Shown here: piece by piece, positions 7,028-15,360 of the stretch | Position numbering within the stretch: the first letter of the stretch is position 1 | How the letters are laid out: each line of letters starts with the position of its first letter | Assembly: GCA_043744175.1 (NCBI GenBank) | Contig: JAYTVD010000009.1 | Coordinates: 1 to 35,249, forward strand | Origin: JANMEX01 sp043744175 | GTDB taxonomy: Bacteria; Pseudomonadota; Alphaproteobacteria; Rhizobiales; Rhizobiaceae | Length of the DNA: 35,249 bases | Direction of reading: 5' to 3' | Position numbers and translations under genes: made by a program | Notes under the pieces: model-generated | Database searches by the model: none | What the model saw: the letters and a program-made list of their open reading frames with translations, nothing else | What the model was told of the DNA's origin: nothing

Positions 7028-7792
7028 TTACATTTGTTGATAGGCTTCACAGATAGCGAGAAAATCTGCCGCCTTGAGCGAAGCCCCGCCGACCAATGCA
7101 CCGTCAACATTGCTGACACCGAGAAGCTCAACTGCATTGGCCGGTTTGACCGAACCGCCATACAAAATGTGAATATGTGGTGCTTCGCTTGCAAAACGGG
7201 CGGCCAATTCGCTGCGAATGTGGCTGTGAGCTTCGGCGACATCGCCTGCGGTTGGCGTTAAACCAGTGCCGATCGCCCACACAGGTTCATATGCAATGAT
7301 GGTATTTTTTGCGGTTACGCCATCAGGCAACGAACCGGCAAGTTGGCGTGTTAGCACCTCAAGCGTGGTTCCAGATTGGCGTTCCCCGGCCAGCTCGCCG
7401 ATACAAATGACAGCGACAAGTCCTGCGCGCCAAGCGGCTTCGGCCTTGGCACGCACCGTCGCATCTGATTCTTGATGGTCAACCCGACGCTCGGAATGAC
7501 CGACGATGACGTGGGTGGCGCCAGCGTCCTTGAGCATGGGCGCAGAGATATCGCCAGTATGCGCGCCGCTATCTTTAACGTGGCAGTCTTGCGCGCCGAT
7601 TTTCAACGGTGAGGATTTAGCATATTCAACAGCGTGAGCTAAGATCGTTGTAGGCACGCAAAGCAGTGCATCGACATCCGAATCAAGCCCGCCAAGAAAT
7701 GCATTTTTGATCAGCATGACTTCAGTCAGGCCCGCGTTGAGGCCATTCATTTTCCAATTACCGGCAACCAAAGGCTTAATTCCAGGTGTCAT
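7028..7792 (-). CDS. tpiA: Triose-phosphate isomerase
   Basis: Interconverts glyceraldehyde 3-phosphate and dihydroxyacetone phosphate in glycolysis and gluconeogenesis. The 254-residue TIM barrel carries all active-site elements: Lys14 in GNWKMNG, His99 in VGHSERR, Glu169 in AYEPVWAIGTG, and the phosphate-binding GGSVKPAN near the C terminus. The open frame extends upstream to 7948, but ATG 7792 is chosen because it gives the family's normal length and N terminus and has GGAG seven bases upstream. It diverges from the ppiD-like gene across a 201-base region (7793-7993) in which I could not settle on promoter hexamers for either direction. Confidence 0.97.
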   Translation of the reverse strand: MTPGIKPLVAGNWKMNGLNAGLTEVMLIKNAFLGGLDSDVDALLCVPTTILAHAVEYAKSSPLKIGAQDCHVKDSGAHTGDISAPMLKDAGATHVIVGHSERRVDHQESDATVRAKAEAAWRAGLVAVICIGELAGERQSGTTLEVLTRQLAGSLPDGVTAKNTIIAYEPVWAIGTGLTPTAGDVAEAHSHIRSELAARFASEAPHIHILYGGSVKPANAVELLGVSNVDGALVGGASLKAADFLAICEAYQQM

Positions 7793-7993
7793 GCGAGTCT
7801 CCAACGTGATCCAACTTGGGTTCGGGTCTAACAAATTTTTCGCGATTGGCAACAAATTGCCGTAGTGGCCATTAAAGTGCTTTCGATGCATCCTGCACTG
7901 TTGGATTGCCAACGGCGTGCGTGATGCATAAAAGCATTCCCAAATCACTTAAAGCGCGATCGACTAAGCGCCAAGTCAGGTACAGGAAATAAT

Positions 7994-9886
7994 ATGCTCG
8001 ATACGTTGCGCAGTGGCGCTCAAAGCTGGATTGCCAAAATACTTCTCAGTGTATTGGTTCTGTCATTTGCTGCATGGGGTATTGCCGACGTTTTCCGGCA
8101 AGCGACAACGAGCAATACGGTTATGTCAGCTGGCAACACACATTTGAGCCAGGTGGAGTATCGTCTGGCTTATCAGCGACAATTGCAGCAAGCCTCACAA
8201 CAAATGGGGCAACGCTTAACTGCAGAGCAGGCAAAGGCACTTGGACTGGATACGCAGGTTACCCAGCAGTTGAGCGCGGGTATCGTGCTCGACGAGCAAG
8301 CCCGCGTGATGAAACTTGGCCTTTCAAAGTCGCGCCTTGCCGCGCTAACTGCTGACGATCCAGCCTTCAAGGACGGTGGCGGCGCGTTTAGCCGTTCGCA
8401 GTTTGATGCTGTGCTTCGCAATGTTGGTATGCGCCCGGAAGATTATTTGAAGAGCCGCGAAAAGATTGCCGTTCGCCAACAAATTGTTGAGGCAGTAACT
8501 GATGGCCTGACAATTCCTGACGTTTATCTGTCCGCAATGGCCCTTCATGACGGCGAGAGCAGAACCGTTGATTTTGTAACAATGCCAACTTCGATTATTC
8601 CAGCAATCACGACGATTGATGAAGCTGCACTGCAGAAATTCTTCGATGATCGCAAGGATTCTTACCGTGCCCCCGAGTATCGCAAGCTCTCCTACGTGCG
8701 CTTGCTGCCTGAAGATATTGCAGACGAAAAGTCTATCGCCGACAAGGATGTGCAGGCCGACTATGACAAGAACATAGCCCGTTACACGACGCCGGAAACC
8801 CGCGCGGTGGAACAGCTAGTGTTTGCCGATGACGCAGCCGCCAAGGCAGCGAAAGCGCAACTAGCGACAGGCACGACCTTCGAAGACCTTGTAAAGGCGC
8901 AGAAAAAGTCAATGGCTGATGTATCACTTGGTGTGCTGAAAAAGGCGGATTTGCCTGATGCCAAAATTGCCGACGCGGCTTTTGGACTTGCACTGAATGC
9001 TGTCAGCGATGTTGTGCCGGGTGCCTTTGGTCCCCTGCTGCTGCGTGTGACTGCAATTACGCCGCAAAGCTTAAAACCCTTTGACGAAGTGAAGAGCGAG
9101 ATTCGCAAAGCGATTGCTATCAATGAAGCGGTAAATGTCGTGCTTGATGTGCATGACGCTTATGAAGATGCCCGCGCGGGCCGTGATTCAATGGAAGCTG
9201 CTGCGACTAAAGTTAAGTTGAAGCTCGTTAGCATCGATGCCATTGACCAAACTGCGAAGACACCTGATGGGAAGCCGGTAACCGATTTGCCCGAACAGCA
9301 GAACCTATTGGCCGCCGCCTTCCAGGCTGATGCAGGTGCGGAAAATGCACCAATCAATGCAGGATCAAACGGCTTTGTTTGGTATGAAGTGAGCCAGATC
9401 ACCCCTGCCCGCGATCGCACGCTTGCCGAGGTTCGAGATCGTGCCGTAACTGATTGGAAAGTAGCGACTATCGATGAACGTCTTGCAACAAAGGCCGAAG
9501 AAGTTCGTAAGGCAGTTGCAGGCGGCAAATCATTGGATGAAGTGGCCACAGAGTTAAGTCTCACGAAGCAAACCAAGCGTGGTATTAAGCGCGGCGCCGA
9601 AGATGCAGACCTTGGTCCTGATGGTGTGGAAGCGGCCTTTGGCGGCGGCCTGAACTATGTTGCAACGGCGATGAACGGGTCCGGTGACCAGCAGACAGTT
9701 TTGAAAGTGACAGAGATTTTTGCACCTTCTGACACCTCGCCGACGGCAATTCCGAACGACCAAAAGAAGGCCACCTCAAACGGAATGGCTGATGATTTGT
9801 TGGATCAATTGGTCGCGCGGTTGGAAACTATTTATCCTGTGACAATGAACCCGGCAGCGCTGCAAGCAGCGATGCAGACGAACTAA
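7994..9886 (+). CDS. ppiD: Membrane-anchored peptidyl-prolyl isomerase / SurA-N chaperone (PpiD-like)
   Basis: A 630-residue periplasmic folding factor held by one N-terminal membrane helix (about 13-32, after a short cytoplasmic start MLDTLRSGAQSW). Residues of about 36-190 form a SurA-N-type helical chaperone domain. A parvulin-type PPIC rotamase domain lies at about 266-357, including TTFEDLVKAQKK and a QSLKPFDEV-type exit, and a further helical and SurA-like region follows. PpiD-type proteins act near the Sec channel on newly exported proteins. AGGAA precedes ATG 7994. trpD starts only nine bases after the stop, so the gene probably leads the trpDC-moaCA transcript. The rotamase consensus is weak, and the catalytic isomerase activity may be low or absent, as in many PpiD proteins. 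Confidence 0.88.
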   Translation: MLDTLRSGAQSWIAKILLSVLVLSFAAWGIADVFRQATTSNTVMSAGNTHLSQVEYRLAYQRQLQQASQQMGQRLTAEQAKALGLDTQVTQQLSAGIVLDEQARVMKLGLSKSRLAALTADDPAFKDGGGAFSRSQFDAVLRNVGMRPEDYLKSREKIAVRQQIVEAVTDGLTIPDVYLSAMALHDGESRTVDFVTMPTSIIPAITTIDEAALQKFFDDRKDSYRAPEYRKLSYVRLLPEDIADEKSIADKDVQADYDKNIARYTTPETRAVEQLVFADDAAAKAAKAQLATGTTFEDLVKAQKKSMADVSLGVLKKADLPDAKIADAAFGLALNAVSDVVPGAFGPLLLRVTAITPQSLKPFDEVKSEIRKAIAINEAVNVVLDVHDAYEDARAGRDSMEAAATKVKLKLVSIDAIDQTAKTPDGKPVTDLPEQQNLLAAAFQADAGAENAPINAGSNGFVWYEVSQITPARDRTLAEVRDRAVTDWKVATIDERLATKAEEVRKAVAGGKSLDEVATELSLTKQTKRGIKRGAEDADLGPDGVEAAFGGGLNYVATAMNGSGDQQTVLKVTEIFAPSDTSPTAIPNDQKKATSNGMADDLLDQLVARLETIYPVTMNPAALQAAMQTN

Positions 9887-9895
9887 GGTGGATCA

Positions 9896-10915
9896 ATGTC
9901 TGCGCTGAAACCCTATCTCGCCACCGTCGCATCCGGCAGTTCGCTTTCCCGCGAGGATGCGCAAGGCGCGTTTGAAATTATCATGTCGGGCGAGGCAACA
10001 CCTTCGCAGATTGGTGGATTTCTGATGGCGCTGCGGGTGCGCGGCGAAAGCGTAGCGGAAATTGCCGGTGCTGTTTCTACCATGCGTTCCAAGATGCTAA
10101 AGGTCGAGGCACCTGAAAATGCAATTGATATTGTGGGCACTGGCGGCGATGCTTCCGGCTCCTACAATGTATCGACCGCTAGTGCACTTGTTGTGGCCGG
10201 AACGAGCCTTCCTGTGGCAAAACATGGCAACCGTGCCCTCACCTCGCGTTCTGGCGCAGCGGATACATTGGCTGCTCTTGGCGTGAATATAGATGCGACG
10301 CCGGAGATAATTTCGCGCTGCATCGCAGAGGCAGGCATTGGCTTCATGTTTGCACCAGCCCATCACTCCGCGATGAAACATGTTGGCCCGACGCGTGTCG
10401 AACTTGGCACGCGCACGATCTTTAATTTGCTTGGGCCCCTGTCCAATCCGGCAGGTGTCAAACGCCAATTGCTCGGCGTATTTGCGCCGCAATGGGTTGA
10501 GCCGCTGGCGCATGTTTTGCGCGATTTAGGATCCACTTCGGCTTGGGTCGTCCATGGTGATGGCCTTGATGAGATGACACTGACAGGTGTGACCAAAGTT
10601 GCCGAACTTAAAGATGGCAACATCCGCACCTTTGATGTGACGCCCGAGGATGCAGGGCTTTTGCGGGTTGAAGCGGCGGCGTTGAAGGGTGGCGACGCGG
10701 AGTATAACGCTGCCGCATTACGCGCACTTTTGGACGGTGCAAAAGGCGCATACCGCGACATCACACTTCTCAATGCGGCAGCTTCGTTGATCATTGCGGA
10801 CAAGGCAAAAGACCTGAAAGATGGCGTTGCGCAGGCAGCGCAATCCATTGATAGTGGCAGTGCGAAAGCCGCGCTGGCGCGACTTGTTGCAGTTTCAAAC
10901 GGCGGGACTATTTAG
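9896..10915 (+). CDS. trpD: Anthranilate phosphoribosyltransferase
   Basis: Transfers phosphoribose from PRPP to anthranilate, the second step of tryptophan synthesis from chorismate. The 339-residue protein shows the PRPP-binding GTGGD at 81-85, NVSTASA just after it, and the anthranilate/PRPP loop KHGNRALTSRSGAAD at about 109-123. It also has KHVGPTRVELGTRTIFNLLGPL, which is typical of the family. ATG 9896 is preceded by AAGGTGG. It follows the ppiD-like gene by nine bases and precedes trpC by five, so the three are probably co-transcribed. The usual partner trpG is absent from this place. Confidence 0.97.
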   Translation: MSALKPYLATVASGSSLSREDAQGAFEIIMSGEATPSQIGGFLMALRVRGESVAEIAGAVSTMRSKMLKVEAPENAIDIVGTGGDASGSYNVSTASALVVAGTSLPVAKHGNRALTSRSGAADTLAALGVNIDATPEIISRCIAEAGIGFMFAPAHHSAMKHVGPTRVELGTRTIFNLLGPLSNPAGVKRQLLGVFAPQWVEPLAHVLRDLGSTSAWVVHGDGLDEMTLTGVTKVAELKDGNIRTFDVTPEDAGLLRVEAAALKGGDAEYNAAALRALLDGAKGAYRDITLLNAAASLIIADKAKDLKDGVAQAAQSIDSGSAKAALARLVAVSNGGTI

Positions 10916-10920
10916 CACTC

Positions 10921-11718
10921 ATGGCCGACATTTTGCGCAAGATTGAAGCCTATAAACGCGAAGAAATAATTGCCGCGAAAGCCGCCGTTTCTTTGGCAGA
11001 TTTGAAGGCAAGAATTGCGGATATTTCCGCACCTCGCGGCTTCTTGAAAGCTCTGGAAGCCAAGAGCGCAAAAGGCGAATTTGCACTGATCGCAGAGATC
11101 AAAAAAGCCAGTCCTTCCAAAGGCTTAATACGCGCAGACTTTGATCCGCCGAGCTTAGCGCAAGCCTATGCTGCGGGCGGTGCTGCTTGCCTTTCGGTGC
11201 TAACGGACGCGCCCTCATTTCAAGGCGCACCTGAATATTTGAACGCTGCCCGCAATGCCTGCACCCTGCCCGCTTTGCGCAAAGACTTTCTGTTCGATAC
11301 CTATCAAGTTTATGAAGCACGGGCGTGGGGCGCCGATGCGATCTTGATTATCATGGCAAGTGTCAGCGATGAACTTGCTGCCGAGCTTGAGGCAACTGCT
11401 TTTGACCTAGGCATGGACGTGTTGGTGGAAGTGCATGACGAGGAGGAAACAACTCGGGCGCTGAAATTATCGTCTCGTTTGCTCGGCATTAATAACCGCA
11501 ATCTGCGCACCTTCGAAGTGGATTTGGCGGTCAGTGAGCGGCTCAGCAAAATGGTTCCGGACGACAAATTATTGGTGGGCGAAAGCGGTATCTTCACCCA
11601 TGCGGATTGCCAGCGTCTGACCAAATCAGGCATCGGTACATTCCTTGTCGGCGAAAGTTTGATGCGCCAAAGTGATGTGACTGCGGCGACAAAAATGCTT
11701 TTGAATGGAATGGCTTAG
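10921..11718 (+). CDS. trpC: Indole-3-glycerol-phosphate synthase
   Basis: Closes the indole ring by converting carboxyphenylamino-deoxyribulose 5-phosphate to indole-3-glycerol phosphate in the cytosol. The 265-residue (beta/alpha)8 barrel has IAEIKKASPSKG at about 57-68, carrying the catalytic lysine region, and LRKDFLFDTYQVYEARAWGAD at about 119-139. LLGINNRNLRTFEVD and LVGESGI, which bind substrate and phosphate, follow. No TrpF domain is fused to it. ATG 10921 lies five bases after the trpD stop and the gene ends just ahead of moaC, so it reads as part of one operon. Confidence 0.97.
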   Translation: MADILRKIEAYKREEIIAAKAAVSLADLKARIADISAPRGFLKALEAKSAKGEFALIAEIKKASPSKGLIRADFDPPSLAQAYAAGGAACLSVLTDAPSFQGAPEYLNAARNACTLPALRKDFLFDTYQVYEARAWGADAILIIMASVSDELAAELEATAFDLGMDVLVEVHDEEETTRALKLSSRLLGINNRNLRTFEVDLAVSERLSKMVPDDKLLVGESGIFTHADCQRLTKSGIGTFLVGESLMRQSDVTAATKMLLNGMA

Positions 11719-11719
11719 C

Positions 11720-12205
11720 ATGACCGGCCTCACCCATATTGACCACAGCGGCGCGGCCAATATGGTTGATGTTGGCGCCAAGGATGACACAGTGCGCGAA
11801 GCCAGTGCTGAGGGTTTGGTGCGTATGTTGCCGGCCACGCTGGCGCTCATTCAGTCCGGCAATGCTAAGAAGGGTGACGTGCTTGGCACCGCCCGTTTGG
11901 CCGGCATTATGGCGGCGAAAAAGACGTCCGACCTCATTCCACTTTGCCATCCGTTGATGCTCACGAAGGTTACCGTTGATATCTCTGTTGACGAGGCATT
12001 GCCGGGACTGCGCGTAGAAGCGACGGTAAAACTCTCCGGCAAAACCGGCGTTGAAATGGAGGCGCTGACTGCCGTTTCGGTGGCCTGCCTTACCGTCTAT
12101 GACATGGCAAAAGCGGTGGATCGCGGCATGGAAATTTCAGGCATTCGCGTGCTGACTAAATCCGGCGGCAAGTCGGGTGACTATCGTGCAGAGGCGAAAT
12201 CGTGA
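11720..12205 (+). CDS. moaC: Cyclic pyranopterin monophosphate synthase (molybdenum cofactor)
   Basis: Works with MoaA to turn GTP-derived 3',8-cyclo-GTP into cyclic pyranopterin monophosphate, the first stable molybdenum-cofactor intermediate. The 161-residue protein begins THIDHSGAANMVDVG and contains KKTSDLIPLCHPL, GVEMEALTAVSVA, LTVYDM and KSGGKSG, all hallmark motifs. ATG 11720 sits two bases after the trpC stop; an in-frame upstream ATG at 11705 inside trpC would add only five unconserved residues. The stop overlaps the moeA start by four bases (GTGA), so the two are probably translationally coupled. Confidence 0.96.
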   Translation: MTGLTHIDHSGAANMVDVGAKDDTVREASAEGLVRMLPATLALIQSGNAKKGDVLGTARLAGIMAAKKTSDLIPLCHPLMLTKVTVDISVDEALPGLRVEATVKLSGKTGVEMEALTAVSVACLTVYDMAKAVDRGMEISGIRVLTKSGGKSGDYRAEAKS

Positions 12206-13410
12206 AGCAGTTGATTTCTGTTGAAGATGCTTTGGCGTTGGTGCTGCAAGACACAGACGCGATGCCCGTCGAGATCGTATCATTGCATGAGGCTGCGTTT
12301 CGCGTGCTAGGCGAGGATCTCATATCGCTGCGTACCCAGCCTCCATTTCCAGCAGCGGCGATGGATGGCTACGCAATAAATAGCCTTGATGCTGCAACCG
12401 GTAACACATTGAAAGTTATCGGTGAATCGGCGGCCGGACATAGTTTTTCCGGTTCAATATCGTGCGGCGAGACGGTGCGTATTTTCACCGGAGCACCGGT
12501 TCCGCAAGGCGCGGATACTGTCGTGATGCAGGAAGATGTGACGGCTCTCGAAGGCGGCATGATGCGCATTAGTGCTGACGTCACGGCTGGCCGTCATGTA
12601 CGAAAAACAGGATTGGATTTTGCGCAAGGGCAAATGGTGCTGGCAAAAGGCACGGTTCTGGATGCCGCGAATTTATCGCTGGCCGCGGCGAGCGGGCATG
12701 CAAAATTGCCCGTTTTCCGCAAGCCGCGTGTGGCAATTTTGGCAACAGGTGATGAATTGGTTGCGCCCGGCATGGTGGCCGGGGCGGACCAAATTGTGGC
12801 GTCTAACGGCTATGGCACTGCGGCATTGGCGCGCAAAATTGGTGCCGAAATTATTGATTTGGGCATTGTCGGCGATGATATCGCCAAGATTTCATCCGTC
12901 ATTCAAAGTGCGTTTGAGAGTGACATCGACGTGCTGGTAACGCTCGGCGGCGCGTCTGTGGGCGACCATGATTTGATCAAACCAGTGCTGGCCGGCTTTG
13001 GCATTGAGCTTGGATTTTGGCAAATCGCAATGCGGCCCGGCAAGCCTTTGATGCATGGGCGCTATGGCAAAACCCATGTTTTGGGGCTGCCGGGAAACCC
13101 CGTTTCAAGCCTGGTCTGCGGCCACCTTTTCCTCGTTCCGCTTCTATCGAAGATGATACGCCAAACGCACGAACAGGATACGCGGGACGCGCGGTTGACG
13201 CACGCCATGCGTTCAAACGACAGACGGCAGGACTATGTGCGCGCGCTTGTCACGAAAAATGCTGAGGGTGCACTCGATGTGACCGCCTTCGACATTCAAG
13301 ACTCATCCATGCTCTCCACGCTGGCCGGCTCCAACTGCCTCATCATCCGCGCGCCAAACGCGCCATCCGCCAATGCTGGAGACCTCGTTAACGTGATGAT
13401 GCTACGTTAG
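12202..13410 (+). CDS. moeA: Molybdopterin molybdenumtransferase
   Basis: Inserts molybdate into adenylated molybdopterin to finish the molybdenum cofactor. The 402-residue protein has the MoeA order. It starts with an N-terminal domain containing PFPAAAMDGYAI. The GADTVV segment and the MoCF/gephyrin-like domain follow, with LATGDEL, LVTLGGASVGDHDLIKPVL and RPGKPLMHG, then LGLPGNPVSS. It starts with GTG at 12202, overlapping the moaC stop by four bases. lexA follows after about 100 bases that hold its own regulated promoter, so the ppiD-trp-moa transcript may end here or read on. Confidence 0.96.
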   Translation: MKQLISVEDALALVLQDTDAMPVEIVSLHEAAFRVLGEDLISLRTQPPFPAAAMDGYAINSLDAATGNTLKVIGESAAGHSFSGSISCGETVRIFTGAPVPQGADTVVMQEDVTALEGGMMRISADVTAGRHVRKTGLDFAQGQMVLAKGTVLDAANLSLAAASGHAKLPVFRKPRVAILATGDELVAPGMVAGADQIVASNGYGTAALARKIGAEIIDLGIVGDDIAKISSVIQSAFESDIDVLVTLGGASVGDHDLIKPVLAGFGIELGFWQIAMRPGKPLMHGRYGKTHVLGLPGNPVSSLVCGHLFLVPLLSKMIRQTHEQDTRDARLTHAMRSNDRRQDYVRALVTKNAEGALDVTAFDIQDSSMLSTLAGSNCLIIRAPNAPSANAGDLVNVMMLR

Positions 13411-13442
13411 AATTTCTACCGTTTGGTCAATTATTAAAACAG

Positions 13443-13488
13443 TTGCAGAACGCATAAAGAACATATAGTGTCTGTTCAGGTTTTGTTT
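13443..13488 (+). promoter_or_regulatory. lexA promoter with SOS (LexA) operator GAAC-N7-GAAC
   Basis: A perfect GAAC (13448-13451), seven bases, GAAC (13459-13462) matches the direct-repeat LexA box known for Rhizobiales. It sits between a -35-like TTGCAG (13443-13448) and a 5/6 -10 TATAGT (13464-13469), so LexA binding would block the promoter. The spacing between these hexamers is short at 15 bases. A second, degenerate box, GTTC-N7-GTTT, lies at 13474-13488. This indicates that LexA controls its own gene. Confidence 0.85.
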
Positions 13489-13512
13489 TATTGATTCTTG
13501 AGGGAGAAACGG

Positions 13513-14235
13513 ATGCTCACGCGCAAACAGCAGGAACTGCTTCTCTTTATCCACGAGAGGATGCGCGAGTCGGGTATTCCCCCTTCGTTTGATGAAATGA
13601 AGGACGCTCTGGATTTGGCGTCTAAGTCCGGTATTCATCGTTTGATTACAGCGTTGGAAGAACGCGGGTTTATTCGCCGACTTCCAAATCGTGCGCGGGC
13701 GCTGGAGGTTATCCGGCTGCCAGAGAACGTTGGGGTGCAATCGGCGGCGACCAGACGCTTCTCGCCGAGTGTTATTGAGGGTGACTTGGGCAAGAAGTCG
13801 AGCGAGGTTGGCCGTGTTATTTCGAACGCTAATGATGATGACGCCTCGCGCTCTGTGAGCATTCCGATGATGGGGCGCATTGCGGCTGGGGTGCCTATTT
13901 CCGCCATTCAACACCAAAGCCATACCATTGCCTGCCCGCCAGACCTTATTGGTCAGGGTGATCATTTCGCGCTTGAGGTGAAGGGCGATTCGATGATTGA
14001 GGCTGGTATTCTTGATGGCGACACTGTTGTGATCCGCCGCGCCGATAGCTGCAGTTCTGGCGATATTATTGTGGCACTGGTGGATGATGAAGAAGCGACG
14101 CTGAAACGTTTCCGCCGTAAGGGCGCGTCTATTGCGCTTGAGGCGGCTAATCCGGCCTATGAGACACGCATTTTCGGGCCGGACCGCATTCGGGTTCAAG
14201 GCAAATTGGTTGGGCTTATCCGGCGGTATAATTAA
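13513..14235 (+). CDS. lexA: LexA repressor / S24 autoprotease
   Basis: Represses SOS genes until RecA-coated single-stranded DNA triggers its self-cleavage. The 240-residue protein has an N-terminal winged helix (about 1-65, LTRKQQELLLFIHERM and SKSGIHRLITALEERGFI) and a C-terminal S24 peptidase domain. The cleavage site is Ala125-Gly126 in RIAAGVP, with Ser160 in GDSM and Lys198 in EATLKRF as the catalytic dyad. The linker between the domains (about 70-110) is longer than in E. coli LexA, as usual in alphaproteobacteria. ATG 13513 is preceded by AGGGAGA; the upstream in-frame TTG at 13498 lies before this ribosome-binding site. The SOS box at 13448-13462 supports autoregulation. It converges with the gene at 14293. 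Confidence 0.97.
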   Translation: MLTRKQQELLLFIHERMRESGIPPSFDEMKDALDLASKSGIHRLITALEERGFIRRLPNRARALEVIRLPENVGVQSAATRRFSPSVIEGDLGKKSSEVGRVISNANDDDASRSVSIPMMGRIAAGVPISAIQHQSHTIACPPDLIGQGDHFALEVKGDSMIEAGILDGDTVVIRRADSCSSGDIIVALVDDEEATLKRFRRKGASIALEAANPAYETRIFGPDRIRVQGKLVGLIRRYN

Positions 14236-14292
14236 AGTCTGTAACTGGTGGAAGCTGATCGCAAAAAAGTATTTATTATTGCGGTTCTCTAC

Positions 14293-15261
14293 TTATCTTT
14301 TAACGCAATAGGGAGCGGGTGATGCTCCTTTACACATGGCGTCGCCAGTATAGTAATTACCTTGTTCCATGTTGGTAACTAACTTTGCTTTTATCATATC
14401 CATATGATTGAGCTGTTGCCACAAATCTATTCGCTTTGGCTGCGGGGCCACTGTTACTTCAACTTCGAGCATTTGATCAACAATACCTGGGTTTACTCCC
14501 ATATTTTTGAAATATGATCTTGCTTTGTCCGACCGCTCTTTACTCCATGAAAATTTATCGTACTGATCAACGATGCTATTGCTTGAAATTGCTCTACCAA
14601 CAATCGGGAAATTAGCGACCTCAACTCCTGATTTCTTAATTTGGTCAAGCATGTCTTTCGTCATAGAAAAACTCACCCTCTCAATACCTACGTAAGTATT
14701 GATATCAGCATTTCTGTTGACACCGCCAGCCAGTAAGATTGTGCAGAATGAGCGGCAGGGCGCGCGTGAGGTAAATGCATGACCGGTATAGACATTGTTT
14801 GGACCTGAAGTTTGTTTCCAAGAATCTGCATCAGGTAAACGCGCTCTGAATTTAGTCTGACTAATGACTACATTAAGTTGGTGATCTCTGATGATCTTAC
14901 CCATTGCTATTGCTGTGTCCAAATCGCCACCACTCGAAGTAAGTACAAGCGGGTAGTGTTCAGTTCTATGAATCTCGAGAAACTTGTTAAATTTATCGAG
15001 GCTATCAGCCACTATATTACCATCCAAATACATCCATTGTGGACACAATGGTTCGCAACCGGGGGCATCGCTCCGAACAATGCTAAACCACATGTCATGA
15101 GGATCCTGTTTCTCAATCGCGTTTGGTTCAGCAGAAATCGCCGCACTAAACGATGTAAGCATCAACAGAAAGGCTGCGGAGGCCGCATATATGAATGGCA
15201 TTTTATACATTTTCACCAAATTGGTTTTCAGTACGGGTGTTAAATATGCGCGGATAATCAT
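14293..15261 (-). CDS. Secreted ClpP/SppA-fold-like protein of unknown function
   Basis: Not firmly assignable. The 322-residue protein has an N-terminal signal sequence (hydrophobic 22-43, ending AISA). Its core resembles the periplasmic ClpP/crotonase-fold proteins of the COG3904 type: LVLTSSGGDLDTAIAMGKII at about 105-124 and CRSFCTILLAGGVNR at about 169-183, where Ser171 would match the nucleophile position. The following segment reads YVGIERVSF; relatives often have a His near here (GxH), so catalysis is doubtful. Four or more cysteines (CEPLC, CRSFC, two near the C terminus) suggest disulfides in the periplasm. The start is uncertain: ATG 15261 has no Shine-Dalgarno, and ATG 15210 gives a more ordinary signal peptide. 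The gene is AT-richer than its neighbours and sits downstream of comEC, which suggests acquisition. Confidence 0.6.
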   Translation of the reverse strand: MIIRAYLTPVLKTNLVKMYKMPFIYAASAAFLLMLTSFSAAISAEPNAIEKQDPHDMWFSIVRSDAPGCEPLCPQWMYLDGNIVADSLDKFNKFLEIHRTEHYPLVLTSSGGDLDTAIAMGKIIRDHQLNVVISQTKFRARLPDADSWKQTSGPNNVYTGHAFTSRAPCRSFCTILLAGGVNRNADINTYVGIERVSFSMTKDMLDQIKKSGVEVANFPIVGRAISSNSIVDQYDKFSWSKERSDKARSYFKNMGVNPGIVDQMLEVEVTVAPQPKRIDLWQQLNHMDMIKAKLVTNMEQGNYYTGDAMCKGASPAPYCVKR

Positions 15262-15360
15262 CTAAAGCAAGTGAAAGACCAACATGACTTACAGCAAGTG
15301 GTGGGCCATGAGCCCCCGCCCAAATGCATTTTTCTTATTTGTGCAGCACACCATTAGTCA

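Noticed and set aside
9887..10915. Search for trpE/trpG or a trp attenuator near trpD
   Set aside because: Only nine bases separate the ppiD-like gene from trpD, and no leader peptide with tandem Trp codons is visible; separate trpE(G) loci are normal in related families.
13402..14199. Minus-strand open frame of 265 codons across lexA
   Set aside because: Covers lexA in antisense and overlaps its promoter; no recognisable domain.
14260..14283. CGCAA/TTGCG stem as terminator between lexA and the 14293 gene
   Set aside because: Only five pairs with a 14-base loop and no U-run in either direction.
15310..15345. GGGC/GCCC stem with a nearby T-run downstream of comEC
   Set aside because: The T-run is on the strand that carries no gene ending there; on the comEC strand no U-run follows the stem.
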